Of a DNA stretch of 64,000 bases, positions 8,681 to 19,347 are shown one piece after another. The first letter of the stretch is position 1. Each line of letters opens with the position of its first letter. A program made the position numbers and the translations under genes. The notes beneath the pieces are model-generated. The model was not told where the DNA came from and did not search any database. It saw only the letters and a list, made by a program, of their open reading frames with translations. Source of the stretch: Symsagittifera roscoffensis (lineage: Eukaryota; Xenacoelomorpha; Acoela; Convolutidae); NCBI RefSeq assembly GCF_963678635.1, contig NC_087067.1, positions 43,249,829 through 43,313,828 on the forward strand. The letters are read 5' to 3'.

Positions 8681-11600
8681 GGGATCTCTTTAACTATTCC
8701 CCTTCGCGAAAGGGGCATTCGTTACCCAGTAGAAAGTTCAAGTCTTTTTTCATATTTCAATCAATTTTTTCACTTTTGCGCTTTTGAAATGTTTATAAAT
8801 CTCTTTAACTATTCCCCTTTGCGAAAGGGGGATTCGTTACCCAGTACAAAGTTCGGGTCTTTTTTCTTATTCCAATCCATTTTTTCACTTTTGCGCTTTT
8901 GAAATGTTTATAAATCTCTTTAACTATTCCCCTTTGCGAAAGGGGGATTCGTAACCCAGTGCAAAGTTCGGGTCTTTTTTCTTATTCCAATCCATTTTTT
9001 CACTTTTGAGCTTTTGAAATGTTTATAAATCTCTTTAACTATTCCCCTTTGCGAAAGGGGAATTCGTTACCCAGTACAAAGTCAAGTCTTTTTTCTTATT
9101 TCAATTCACTTTTTCACTTTTGCGCTTTTGAAATGATTATAAATCTCTTTAACTATTCCCCTTTGCGAAAGGGGGATTCGTTACCCAGTACAAAGTTCTG
9201 GTCTTTTTTCTTATTCCAATCCATCTTTTCTTTTTTGCGCTTTTGAAATGTTTATAAATCTCTTTAACTATTCCCCTTTGCGAAAGGGGGATTCGTTACC
9301 CAGTACAAAGTTCGGGTCTTTTTTCTTATTCCAATCCATTTTTTCACTTTTGCGCCTTTGAAATGTTGATAAATCTCTTTAACTAGTCCCCTTTGCGAAA
9401 GGGGAGTTCGTTACCCAGTACAAAGTCAAGTCTTTTTTCTTATTTCAATTCACTTTTTCACTTTTGCGCTTTTGAAATGTTTATAAATCTCTTTAACTAT
9501 TCCCCTTTGCGAAAAGGGGATTCGTTACCCAGTACAAAGTTCGGGTCTTTTTTCTTATTCCAATCCATTTTTTCACTTTTGCGCTTTTAAAATGTTTATA
9601 AATCTCTTAAACTATTCCCCTTTGCGAAAGGGGGATTCGTTACCCAGTACAAAGTCAAGTCTTTTTTCTTATTTCAATCCATTTTTTCACTTTTGCGCTT
9701 TTGAAATGTTTATAAATCTCTTTAACTATTCCCCTTTGCGAAAGGGGGATTCGTTACCCAGTACAAAGTTCGGGTCTGTTTTCTTATTCCAATCCATTTT
9801 TTCACTTTTGCGCTTTTGAAATGTTTATAAATCTCTTTAACTATTCCCCTTTGCGAAAGGGGAATTCGTTACCCAGTACAAAGTCAAGTCTTGTTTCTGA
9901 TTTCAATTCACTTTTTCACTTTTGCGCTTTTGAAATGTTTATAAATCTCTTTAACTATTCCCCTTTGCGAAAGGGGGATTCGTTACCCAGTACAAAGTTC
10001 GGGTCTTTTTTTCTTATTCCAATCCATTTTTTCACTTTTGCACTTTTGAAATGTTTTTAAATCTTTTTAACTATTCCCCTTTGCGAAAGGGGGATTCGTT
10101 ACCCAGTACAAAGTCAAGTCTTTTTTTTTTAATTCAATCCATTTTTTTACTTTTGCGCTTTTGAAATGTTTATAAATCTCTTTAACTATTCCCCTTTGCG
10201 AAAGGGGATTCGTTTCCCAGTACAAAGTCAAATATTTTTTCTTATTTCAATCCATTTTTTCACTTTTGCGCTTTTGAAATGTTTATAAATCTCTTTAACC
10301 ATTCCCGTTCGCGAAAGGGGGATTCGTTACCCTGTACAAAGTCAAGTCTTTTTTCTTATTCTAATCTATTTTTTCACTTTTGCGATATTTGAATGTTTAA
10401 AAATCTCTTTAAGTATTCCCGTTTGTGAAAGGGGGATTCGTTACCCAGTACAAGTTTGGGTCTTTTTTCTTATTCCAATCCATTTTTTCACTTTTGCGAT
10501 TTTTGAATGTTTATAAATCTTTTTAACTATTCCCCTTTGCGAAAGGGGGATTCGTTACCCAGTACAAAGTTCGGGTCTTTTTTCTTATTCCAATCCATTT
10601 TTTCACTTTTGCGCTTTTGAAATGTTTATAAATCTCTTTAACTATTCCCCTTTGCGAAAGGGGATTCGTTTCCCAGTACAAAGTCAAATATTTTTTCTTA
10701 TTTCAATCCATTTTTTCACTTTTGCGCTTTTGAAATGTTTATAAATCTCTTTAACCATTCCCGTTCGCGAAAGGGGGATTCGTTACCCTGTACAAAGTCA
10801 AGTCTTTTTTCTTATTCTAATCTATTTTTTCACTTTTGCGATATTTGAATGTTTAAAAATCTCTTTAAGTATTCCCGTTTGTGAAAGGGGGATTCGTTAC
10901 CCAGTACAAAGTTTGGGTCTTTTTTCTTATTCCAATCCATTTTTTCACTTTTGCGATTTTTGAATGTTTATAAATCTCTTTAACTATTCCCCTTTGCGAA
11001 AGGGGGATTCGTTACCCAGTACAAAGTTCGGGTCTTTTTTCTTATTCCAATCCATTTTTTCACTTTTGCGCTTTTGAAATGTTTATAAATCTCTTTAACT
11101 ATTCCCCTTGGGGATTCGTTTCCTAGTACAAAGTCAAATATTTTTTCTTATTTCAATCCATTTTTTCACTTTTGCGCTTTTGAAATGTTTATAAATCTCT
11201 TTAACTATTCCCGTTTGCGAAAGGGGGATTCGTTTCCCAGAACAAAGTCAAGTCTTTTTTTTTATTCTAATCTATTTTTTCTTTATTCACTTTTGCGATA
11301 TTTGAATGTTTATAAATCTCTTTAAGTATTCCCGTTTGCGAAAGGGGGATTCGTTACCCAGTACAAAGTTCGGGTCTTTTTTCTTATTCCAATCCATTTT
11401 TTCACTTTTGCGGTTTTTGAATGTTTATAAATCTCTTTAACTATTCCCCTTTGCGAAAGGGGGATTCGTTACCCAGTACAAAGTTCGGGTCTTTTTTCTT
11501 ATTCCAATCCATTTTTTCACTTTTGCGCTTTTGAAATGTTTATAAATCTCTTTAAATATTCCCGTTTGCGGAAGGGGATTCGTTACCCAGTACAAAGTCA

Positions 11601-12220
11601 AGTCTTTTTTCTTATTTCAATCCATTTTTTCACTTTTGCACTTTTGAAATGTTTTTAAATCTCTTTAACTATTCCCTTTTGCGAAAGAGGGATTCGTTAC
11701 CCAGTACAAAGTCAAGTCTTTTTTCTTAATTCAATCCATTTTTTCACTTTTGCGCTTTTGAAATGTTTATAAATCTCTTTAACTATTCCCCTTTGCGAAA
11801 GGGGATTCGTTTCCCAGTACAAAGTCAGATATTTTTTCTTATTTCAATCCATTTTTTCACTTTTGCGCTTTTGAAATGTTTATAAATCTCTTTAACTATT
11901 CCCGTTTGCGAAAGGGGGATTCGTTACCCAGTACAAAGTCAAGTATTTTTTCTTATTCTAATCTATTTTTTCACTTTTGCGATATTTGAATGTTTATAAA
12001 TCTCTTTAAGTATTCCCGTTTGCGAAAGGGGGATTCGTTACCCAGTACAAAGTTCGGGTCTTTTTTCTTATTCCAATCCATTTTTTCACTTTTGCGATTT
12101 TTGAATGTTTATAAATCTCTTTAACTATTCCCCTTTGCGAAAGGGGGATTATTCGTCACCCAGGACAAAATCCGGGTCATTTTTCTTATTCCGAGCAATT
12201 TTTTCACTTTTTTGAATATA
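8681..12220 (+). repeat. Satellite array, about 31 units of 114-115 bp
   Basis: Each unit contains CTCTTTAACTATTCC, a hairpin CCCCTTTGCGAAAGGGG, ATTCGTTACCCAGTACAAAG, a T-rich stretch, CTTATTCCAATCCATTTTTT and CACTTTTGCGCTTTTGAAAT. CTCTTTAACT recurs at 8801, 8916, 9031 and 9145, giving spacings of 115, 115 and 114. Two unit types (AAAGTTCGGGTC and AAAGTCAAGTC) partly alternate. From about 10200 the variants recur in sets of four: AAAGGGGATTCGTTTCCC at 10201, 10657 and about 11107 gives a ~457-bp higher-order period. The last unit decays at about 12150-12220. Short ORFs inside it are a by-product of the repeat. Confidence 0.95.
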
Positions 12221-12287
12221 TTTTATGTACAGTGCCTAATTGCTGTTTTTTTACATATTCCACCCAAAATCAAAACTTTAACATCTT

Positions 12288-12737
12288 CAGGCGCTGGATT
12301 TTAGTTAAATAACTATTTTTCGTAGTTAACTAACTATTTCTGAGAAAATCAGCTTATCAAAAAGATGCGCTTCTTTGAACTATTTCTGTTGAAATTCTCC
12401 AGAAAACCGACTTTTTTTCAAAAATTCTATGCCAGCATTGACATTTTCACTAAGCCCTCTAATCACATGGCGGAAGAGTTGATTAGATGCTGGTAATTAT
12501 AAAACTGAAAACTTGAAAATAACTCGGTAAATGAAAAACTCGGGTTTTTGTTCCAGACTTGTAACTTTTTATACAGAAAATTCAGTGAAAGTGACTTTTT
12601 TTTTGCTTTTACGGCAGCAAAATTTTGTGATAATGGGAATTTTAATTAACTTTTCTTCAAATAATTCGATGGTTTTCCAGTAACTATTTAGTTAACTAAA
12701 ATGATTATTTTTTTTCTTAACTAAAATCCGGGACCTG
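12288..12737. mobile_element. hAT-type MITE family D, 450 bp
   Basis: The termini CAGGCGCTGGATTTTAGTTA and TAACTAAAATCCGGGACCTG are inverted repeats. Perfect 8-bp target duplications AACATCTT lie at 12280-12287 and 12738-12745. CAGG-type ends and an 8-bp duplication are typical of hAT elements. It is non-coding. Confidence 0.8.
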
Positions 12738-12878
12738 AACATCTTGAACGGAATTTTTGTTGCTTCAATCTGATTGACTAAAAAATCAGCACCCTCTCAA
12801 ATTGGTCTGCTCAGGGGTATTTTAAAATGAAATTAAATGGGTTTTAGCAGGGGGACCTTAGAAATAAGCCGAAAAGCA

Positions 12879-13412
12879 AACAAGACTGCTCGTATTAGGG
12901 CGAAGCCCCGAATCTTCCGACTGCCTTTTAAGGTTTTTGGAGCGGTTACAATATTGAAAAGTTAAATGTAATAAAACAAAATGAAATTTTTTTGTCTAAA
13001 ATTTAAATTTTTTTAAACAAAAAATATCCCTCCACAGGTCATATAAAGCTAAAAAGGATAGACTCCGCTCCTTGTAACAAATCAATTATTGCAAACAACA
13101 AGCTTCTTTCAACCAATTTGGAACGATTTTTAAGACGGATTAACTCTCCGCTTACGCGTTAATAGCGCAAAATCTATCGCGCGTAATTGTCCCAAATTTG
13201 CAAAAATGGCAATCTGTAAACCCCCATAACTTTAGGAAAAATTATCACAGGTGAAATATTTTTTCAAATTTGAGCTCAGGACAACAATAACTTCCGAATG
13301 ATATTAAAAAATTCCGTCAAAAATGGCTAGTTAAAAAGTCGAAATTTGTCTGAAGAAAAAAAGTCACCCCGAGCACAAAAATTCCGTTACTTTCGTATCG
13401 AAAGTCGGAACA
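12879..13412 (-). mobile_element. Helentron-like element, copy 3
   Basis: A near full-length 534-bp copy in reverse orientation. Read on the minus strand it starts TGTTCCGACTTTCG with the palindrome ACTTTCGATACGAAAGT, contains the conserved TTAACGCG block and GGCAGTCGGAA, then the stem-loop GGGCTTCGCCC and the end GAGCAGTCTTGTT. Confidence 0.75.
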
Positions 13413-13416
13413 ATTA

Positions 13417-13681
13417 GACGTGACAAAAAATGAATCAACACTCCGATGCAAAACTACAAATATGGGAAATTAGTCGGCAAATTTATCCAAATCGAGTTAA
13501 TTTGATTTTTAGACACTTAAATCGATCCAATTTTTTTTTTAAAAAGTCCTGAAATGTACATTGTTAATCGATCCAAATCGATTAACAATGTACATTTTAG
13601 GACTTTTTTAAAAAAAATTGGATCGATTTAAGTGTGTATGGATTTAAAATCAATTTGACTCGATCCGTTTTTGTCATTGCG
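13417..13681. mobile_element. Palindromic element, ~90-bp arms
   Basis: A near-perfect palindrome centred at 13574-13575, where TTGTTAATCGAT and ATCGATTAACAA face each other across CCAA. The arms extend to about 13486 and 13667, including ACACTTAAATCGATCCAATT and its complement. The outer flanks GTGACAAAAAA and TTTTTGTCATTGC are also inverted, suggesting a fold-back element. A related but longer element with similar CGCAGTGACAAAAA-type ends lies at 35338-36402. Confidence 0.65.
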
Positions 13682-13689
13682 GAAAAAAA

Positions 13690-14210
13690 ACTACATTAAA
13701 ACCTTAATCTATGTAATTTACAGCATACAAATGCAATCCCGCATAAAAATTGTAAAAAAAAAACTATTTTATTTGTGCTTTTGCATAAAACTTTAAAGTA
13801 CAAAAGCAATTGATTTATGGGTGGGAGATTGTACCGTTTATCCCAAAGCAGTTTTTGAAAAAATGCAGGTCGCATAAAGGGAAATATAGCCTGTCAGTCA
13901 TTTTTTACGTATCACAAATTTTTATTTCAATTAGTTCTATCATAGCTAAAAAGACAAACTTATAGAACCTGCGACTTTTTGAATACGGCGGGATAGTCAT
14001 TGCGCTCCATTTGCCATTTTTCTATGCACGTATAGCACATTTGCCGGATTTTCACTGCCTTTTAAGATATATAAAGTAGGTTTTACTTTAAGGAAATGGT
14101 TAAATTTTCGAAAACTGTTGAAAAAAATTTCAAATTTTTTGAGTTTTGTTTAAAACCCTCCCCCACTCTCTGTGTAAATCACAAAGAGATGAAAAATCTA
14201 TATTTTATAG
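13690..14210. other. AT-rich tract with old repeat scraps
   Basis: GGGAGATTGTACCGTTTATCC near 13825-13846 resembles one end of MITE family F. The part from about 14100 resembles a decayed internal piece of the Helentron-like family (CCTCCCCCACTCTCTGTGT). No gene is seen. Confidence 0.35.
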
Positions 14211-14212
14211 GG

Positions 14213-14793
14213 TTTTTTTGAAAACCATCCTCCACACGCTATGTTTGTTACAAAATGATATATTAACCATATAGCAAAAATTAATTAAAACAAATTATTT
14301 GCCTCAACGCAACTTGGAACGATATCTAAGCGGGTTAAGTCTTCGCTTAGGAGTTTCAGCACAAAATATATCGCACGTTAATTATCCCAAATTGGACCAA
14401 ATTAACATCCTTCCCCCAGAGCCGTTTAGGGGGATGTTAACTTGGTTCTTAGTTAGAGTTTTTCAGTCAATCAGAATCGTGCATTTTATGTGCAGTGCTT
14501 AGCAAATTTAATCTGAACTAAATGCTGGGTGGAAGATCTTAACTTGGTCTAAATAGGGGGAAGATTTTAACATGATCCGTCAAGTTGGATAAAATGGCAA
14601 TCTTTAAACTCCCATATTGTAACACAAAAGCATCGCGGGTGAAATAATTCTTTTAAACTTGAGCTCAGAATAAAAAATTTTTTTGATTGATGCGAAAAAC
14701 TCCGAGGAAAATGTCTAGTTAAAAAGTCACCATCTAACGGGAAAGAACCTCCCGAGCACAGATATTCCGTCACTTTCTTTGAAATTCGGAACA
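14213..14793 (-). mobile_element. Helentron-like element, copy 4, with an insertion
   Basis: Two blocks, 14213-14406 and 14586-14793, are collinear with the family in reverse orientation. The 179 bp between (14407-14585) carry TTAACATCC and GGGGGATGTTAACTTGG inverted motifs like those at 6841-6930, so it is probably a small insertion. The 3' stem-loop end of the element is absent. Confidence 0.6.
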
Positions 14794-14799
14794 ATCATG

Positions 14800-15168
14800 A
14801 TGATCATTTTTCGTTAAATTATGGGGGTTTAACGATTGTCATTTTGGCCAGTTTGGGACAATTAACGGGCGATATGTTTCGCGCTATTAACGCGTAAGCA
14901 GAGATTTAATCCGTCTTAGAAATCGTTCCAAATTGGTTTAACGAAGATTGTTTGCCATAATTGTTTGCCTTTAAAAGGAGCGAATTCTATCCTTTTGTAC
15001 TTTATATGGCGTGTGTGGGGATGATTTTCACAAAAAATCTCAGATTTTAGAAGAAAAAAAATTAATTTTATTTTATTACATTTAATTTTTTTATGTTATT
15101 ACTGCTCCGTAAACCTTAAAAGGCAGTCGGAACATTCAGGGCTTCGCCCTGATACGAGCAATCTTGTT
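14800..15168 (+). mobile_element. Helentron-like element, 5'-truncated copy 5
   Basis: Begins inside the family (TTATGGGGGTTTAACGATTG) and runs to a perfect 3' end: GGCAGTCGGAACA, the stem-loop AGGGCTTCGCCCT, then GATACGAGCAATCTTGTT. The next copy starts at the very next base, so copies 5 and 6 are head-to-tail. Confidence 0.7.
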
Positions 15169-15710
15169 GTTCCGACTTTCGATACGAAAGTAACGGAATA
15201 TTTGTGCTCGGGTGGGTTTTTTTTCTTCAGACAAATTTCGACTTTTTACCTGGCCATTTTGACAGAATGTTATTGTTGACAACAATATCCTTCATGATAG
15301 GTATTGTTGTCCTGAGCTTAAATTTTAAAAGATATATCACCTGTGATTATTTTTCGTAAAGTTATGGGGGTTTAAAGATTGCCATTTCGGCCAATTTGTG
15401 ACAATTAACGCGCGATATATTTTGCGCTATTAACGAGTAAGCGGAGATTTAATCCGTCTTAGAAATCGTTCCAAATTGATTAAAAGAAGCTTATTTGCCA
15501 TAATTGATTTGTTACAAAGAGCGAAATCTATTCTTTTCTACTTTGTATGGCGTATGGGGGGATGATTTTCAATGAAAACTTCAAGTTTTAGAAAAAAAAA
15601 TATTTTTTATTTCATATTTTTTACATTTTTTTTCTTTGTTATTACTGGTCCATAAACCTTAAAAGGCAGTCGGAACATTCAGGGCTTCGCCCTGATACGA
15701 GAAGTCTTGT
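15169..15710 (+). mobile_element. Helentron-like element, copy 6, best-preserved
   Basis: 542 bp. The 5' end TGTTCCGACT is complementary to AGTCGGAACA, which lies about 40 bp before the 3' end. Next to the 5' end is the palindrome ACTTTCGATACGAAAGT. After the 3' subterminal repeat comes the stem-loop AGGGCTTCGCCCT and the terminus CTTGTT. Subterminal inverted repeats plus a 3' stem-loop and no target duplication are features described for non-autonomous Helentrons (DINE-1/HINE type). No Rep/helicase coding sequence is present here. Confidence 0.7.
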
Positions 15711-15814
15711 TTGAGTTTGTATCATTTATTAGACTCAGTGTTGCTTATTGACTTCGGCAACAGGGGACATATATTTGGTATATTTTTAAACGCGCGTCAA
15801 TATAAGTCCTTATA

Positions 15815-16690
15815 GATTGTGAACGGATATTGGAATCTTTTCTAATTGAATTGAGCCAAGACGCAAATCAGATCACTTTGTTTTTTACCCAGCGGTCTAT
15901 ATGTTATTATTTATTTTTTTAGGTACCCTTTAGGCCTAAAGAAAAGTATTAAATAGTCCAAATAGCCTGCCTCAGTCCAATTCGGAACAATTTTTAAGAG
16001 GTATTAAACCTCCGTTTACGCGTTTTATTAAGAAAAACAAGGGTATATGCAGTTCTAAAATATTGATAGCAAGAAACATAAGGGGCGCTTACTATCGCGA
16101 ATTGGCAAGACTGGCCAAATTGGCGATATTTAAACCCCTATAACTCTTTAGCTGATATAAAAAAAATCAGTAAAAAATGGTTAGTTAAAACGTCCAACTT
16201 AGTCTGTAAAAACCACTCGAGCACAAAGTCTGCAAGCATAAAAGTCGCGAACAAAATTCTTCTTCAAAATACGGAGTAATTACATGACAAATTAGGCTGC
16301 CTGATTTTTATGAGGAAAAGTTTTGTTTGCGAAATAGGAAATTACAGATACTTTCTTCACAAAAGTAAACAGTCAGTTTGCTTTAGCTCCAGTCAGTTTT
16401 AGGAATATGGGCACATATATTTTACAGGCAAGATCTCCACAAAAAATCTCTTTTAGCACTCACTTTTTTTTCGAAAATTGGATCATTATGGGATGCAAAA
16501 GCCAGTATACGTAGCTTTACTGAGCTATAACTGAGTGAATCCATCATATGTACGTTATTTTTAATCTTTTATTTAAGAAATGGTTGTCCTGATACAACTT
16601 TTGACATGTTTCCTTACACAATTTTTAAAATTCGGAAGTTTTTGATTTTTAAAATGTTAGGCAACAAGTTTTTTTCTAAACATTCCTCTG
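15815..16690 (+). repeat. 0.9-kb duplication, copy A
   Basis: Collinear with 17025-17907 at an offset of about 1.2 kb. Shared anchors include GAACGGATATTGG at 15821 and 17031, ACGCGTTTTA, AAAACAAGGGTATATGCA and GACATGTTTCC/GACATGTTCG near the end. It contains a diverged minus-strand Helentron-like copy at about 15960-16255. The copies are well diverged, so the duplication is old. Confidence 0.6.
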
Positions 16691-16701
16691 TTGAATGTTG
16701 C

Positions 16702-16899
16702 GGTTCGTTGTCCTCTGCAACCTCTCCCCCCCTCACATGCAGTTTTTTAATACGTGATTTTTCTGTTCACATGGTCCGATTGTTACAAAACGGATCAGGC
16801 GATGAAAATCATTCATATTCTTCATACTTAACCTTGTAAAACCCATTTTTAAACCATTAAATGGATGCATATAGGGTTGCGGGCGTTGGAAAAAGAGCC
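16702..16899. mobile_element. hAT-type MITE family B, 198-bp copy
   Basis: The right end GGAAAAAGAGCC is clear; the left end GGTTCGTTGTCC is diverged. The flanking octamers AATGTTGC (16694-16701) and AATGTTGT (16900-16907) agree at 7 of 8, which supports the boundaries. Confidence 0.6.
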
Positions 16900-17024
16900 A
16901 ATGTTGTTATCAATATGGTCTGTATTTCACACCTTTTGAGTCTCAGACTTAGTTTTTGACACCTGAACAGCTTTTTCCTCACTATTCGAGTGATCCAATA
17001 CGTATCATTGACATCTCGTTTATG

Positions 17025-17907
17025 GAATATGAACGGATATTGGCATATTTTCTAATTGAAATGAGGCAAGCAGTTTGCTTTTGTCAGTGCCATACCAGAC
17101 GCAAATTGTTTCACTTTGTTTTTACCCAGGTTATGATTTGTTTTTACCCAGTTATAGGTTATGATTTGTTTTTTTTGGTTACCTTTTAAGCCAGGGTGGT
17201 TTTTTGGATACCCTTTAAATAGTACAAATAGCATGCCTCAGTCCAAATCGGAACAATTTTTAAGGGGAACTAAACATCTGTTCACGCGTTTTACTCAGAA
17301 AAACAAGGGTATATGCACCACTACACCGTTGGTAGCGCGTTTATTGTTGCAAGTTGGCAAAATTAGCCAAATTGGCGATCTTTAAACCCTCATAATTCTA
17401 TAGCTGATATAAAAAAAATCAGTAAAAATGGTTATTTAAAAATTCCAATTTCGTCTGGAAAAAAAACACTCAAGCACAAAAGTCGCGCACACAAGTCTTC
17501 TTCAAAATTCGGAGATATTACATGAAAAGTTAGCCTGCCTGATTTTTAATAGTAACAGTTTTGTACCGGAATAGGAAATTACAGATGAATTCTTCACAAT
17601 GTTAAATGATCAGTTTGCTTTGGCTCCAGGCGACTTTAGGAAAGAACGTAGCACACTCGCATGGACACACAGATTTTACCGGCGCCATCTCCATTAAAAA
17701 TAACTCTTCGAAAGTCGGAACATTAAGGGATGCACGATCTGACTTCATCGTATGTACATAAACGTTTAATTTTTATTTAAAGTAACTAAATAGAACATAG
17801 ATTTCACGGCTATTCTGATAAAAATTTTGACATGTTCGTTGCAAAATTACGAACTCCAGTAGCTTTTGGTTTTTGAAATGTTAAACAAGAAGTTTTTTCT
17901 AAATCTG
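17025..17907 (+). repeat. 0.9-kb duplication, copy B
   Basis: Second copy of the segment at 15815-16690, again with a diverged minus-strand Helentron-like copy (about 17220-17490). The sequence just before it (16920-17030, GTATTTCACACCTT to CATTGACATCTC) recurs once more at 18306-18400, so the unit has been duplicated more than once. Confidence 0.6.
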
Positions 17908-18305
17908 AAAACAAGTTCAACTGTTTTGTTCTTTCACTATTATACCTTAAAAAATTAAAATATTAACCTCGCTTGAAAATTGATTTAAAATCCAGTTAAT
18001 TAGTTCCATTTAAAAACTAAGTAAATTAGTTTCATAGATCAGTATAGACGCATCTACATTTCAATGTCTCGAAACAAAACTAAATTGGTTGAATGAATCA
18101 ATGAGATACAATACTAAATTTCGTGCTTGACAAACTGCTTTATCTTCATTTACCTCCGTTTATTTTCAATCGCTTGCGTGCTTTAAATAATGGCGGTAAG
18201 TTAAAAAAAAACATATAATTGAACCTTTGGGGGGGGGGGGGGTATGAAAAAGAGCCAATGTGGAATCAATATTGTCTGTATAGGAAAAAGAATCAATATT
18301 GTCTG
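17908..18305. other. AT-rich tract with a poly-G run
   Basis: Nothing recognised apart from a run of Gs at about 18229-18242. Confidence 0.5.
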
Positions 18306-18450
18306 TATTTCACACCTTCTGAATCTTAGACTTAGTTTTGACATCTGAACAGCGTTTTCCTCACTCCTTGTCGAGTCATCCAATACGTGTCATTGACATC
18401 TCACTGAATGAAATCCAAGTTCGTTGGCCTGCCTCATTTGTGACTGACAT

Positions 18451-18696
18451 CTAATCACCATCCTGGTATGAGCTCGAAGTGGTCTGCATTCCATTTGGGT
18501 GCATACTGTGACCAGAATTGAACCACCAGCCCCCAGTATGTTCAACAGCACAGTTACTATCAGGCGAGTTATCTTGGTCCCTGTCATAAGTCGTGAAGGC
18601 CATTCGATTGTGATAATGAAGACCTTGACGTGGTCCACTGCTTCCAAGGTCAGCGTGCCACATGTTCATACTAGCCACCGTTCGTCCCACTGATAG
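18451..18696 (-). pseudogene. Fibrinogen-related domain (FReD) fragment
   Basis: Minus-strand reading gives about 80 open codons matching the middle of a fibrinogen C-terminal domain, the fold used by ficolins, tenascins and many invertebrate lectins for binding sugars or other ligands outside the cell. Visible motifs in order are LSVG, GLHYHNRMAFTTYDRDQDN (the characteristic F-T/S-T-x-D-x-D calcium-site region), NCAVEH, GGWWFNSGH and HPNGMQ. In functional members the WW motif is followed a few residues later by Cys of the conserved disulfide; here that position is Gly. A TAG at 18451 ends the frame well before the usual domain end. An acceptor-like ACTATCAG lies at the 5' edge. It is probably a broken exon or retrocopy; repeats adjoin it on the 3' side. 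Confidence 0.7.
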
Positions 18697-18994
18697 TCGG
18701 TAAAAGGGGGGTTCGCCGACCGTGAAATCTTTAAAAAAAGAATTGCTGAAAGTCTTGACGAGTCACAAAATCTCGTCAGAAAACATCATGGTCTTTTTGG
18801 AAGGCAAAAAACTCAATAGCTAAAAAACAATGTGCCAATAAATAAAGTGAGTTGTCTTTAGCATAGTAGGGGCGGCGTTTTTTCCTATAGGTTCATTACG
18901 AAAAAGACTCCTTAAATTTGTGCAAGTTATTTTTTTACATGGATTTTTGACTTTTGACACTTTTTTATAGTTTATTTTCAGTTTATCATTTATT

Positions 18995-18999
18995 GGGAG
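18995..18999. other. 5-bp target-site duplication, left (GGGAG)
   Basis: GGGAG immediately precedes the 5' LTR and is repeated exactly at 25704-25708 after the 3' LTR. Five bases is typical of Gypsy-group integration. Confidence 0.85.
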
Positions 19000-19254
19000 T
19001 GCCATCCCGTTCAGATTGATAAACTTATCAAATATGATATGTACCTTTTACATTGAAATCACTGTGCTCGATATCTTGTTATTTGGTCGGTTGACATTGA
19101 TAGGCATTAGACATACGTTGTTCTTGAGCTGTAGCTCAGTTGTCAATAAATGTTGCTTTTCAACTAGTTGTTTTATATTACCTCGCTTAGAACTCTCGGT
19201 TTATCAATCCGTTCGGAATCAATAAATAAGACGTTCATACGCAGAGGTATGACA
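19000..19254 (+). repeat. 5' LTR, 255 bp
   Basis: Starts TGCCATCC (the 3' copy has TGTCATCC) and ends GTATGACA, so the intact ends form the usual TG...CA inverted repeat. It differs from the 3' LTR at about 29 positions by hand count (around 11%), so the insertion is old. AATAAA at 19145-19150 could be the polyadenylation signal; the 3' LTR has lost it (CAAAAAATG). Confidence 0.9.
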
Positions 19255-19272
19255 TGGCGCAGCCAGCAGGAT
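19255..19272 (+). promoter_or_regulatory. Primer-binding site (TGGCGCAGCCAGCAGG)
   Basis: The TGG complementary to a tRNA 3' CCA abuts the LTR end with no spacer. TGGCGCAG-type sites are used by Gypsy elements primed by tRNA-Ser, such as 17.6 and 297 of Drosophila; the assignment here is by resemblance only. Confidence 0.7.
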
Positions 19273-19347
19273 GCTCAAAAAACCCGTTGAATATTAACCC
19301 GTTTTGGGAGAAGGCGTCAGCTGAACCACCATTAGAGTGTTCTAGAG

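Noticed and set aside
8605-10060. Serial ORFs of 60-85 codons with nearly the same peptide
   Set aside because: They arise from reading the 115-bp satellite in a frame with few stops. They start at non-conserved ATGs, and the peptide repeats only because the DNA does.
8681-12220. CRISPR-like regular array
   Set aside because: The repeated unit is continuous over its full 115 bp with no unique spacers, and the genome is eukaryotic. It is a satellite.
15140-15168. Classical Helitron 3' end (hairpin plus CTRR)
   Set aside because: The hairpin is present, but the terminus is CTTGTT rather than CTRR and the start is not TC. The Helentron-type reading fits better.
18390-18647. 85-codon ORF overlapping the FReD fragment
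   Set aside because: A different frame of the same strand; the FReD motif frame is clearly the meaningful one.
19131-19160. tRNA A-box-like TAGCTCAGTTG in the LTRs
   Set aside because: No T arm or cloverleaf follows, and both LTRs carry it as part of a longer conserved sequence; coincidence.
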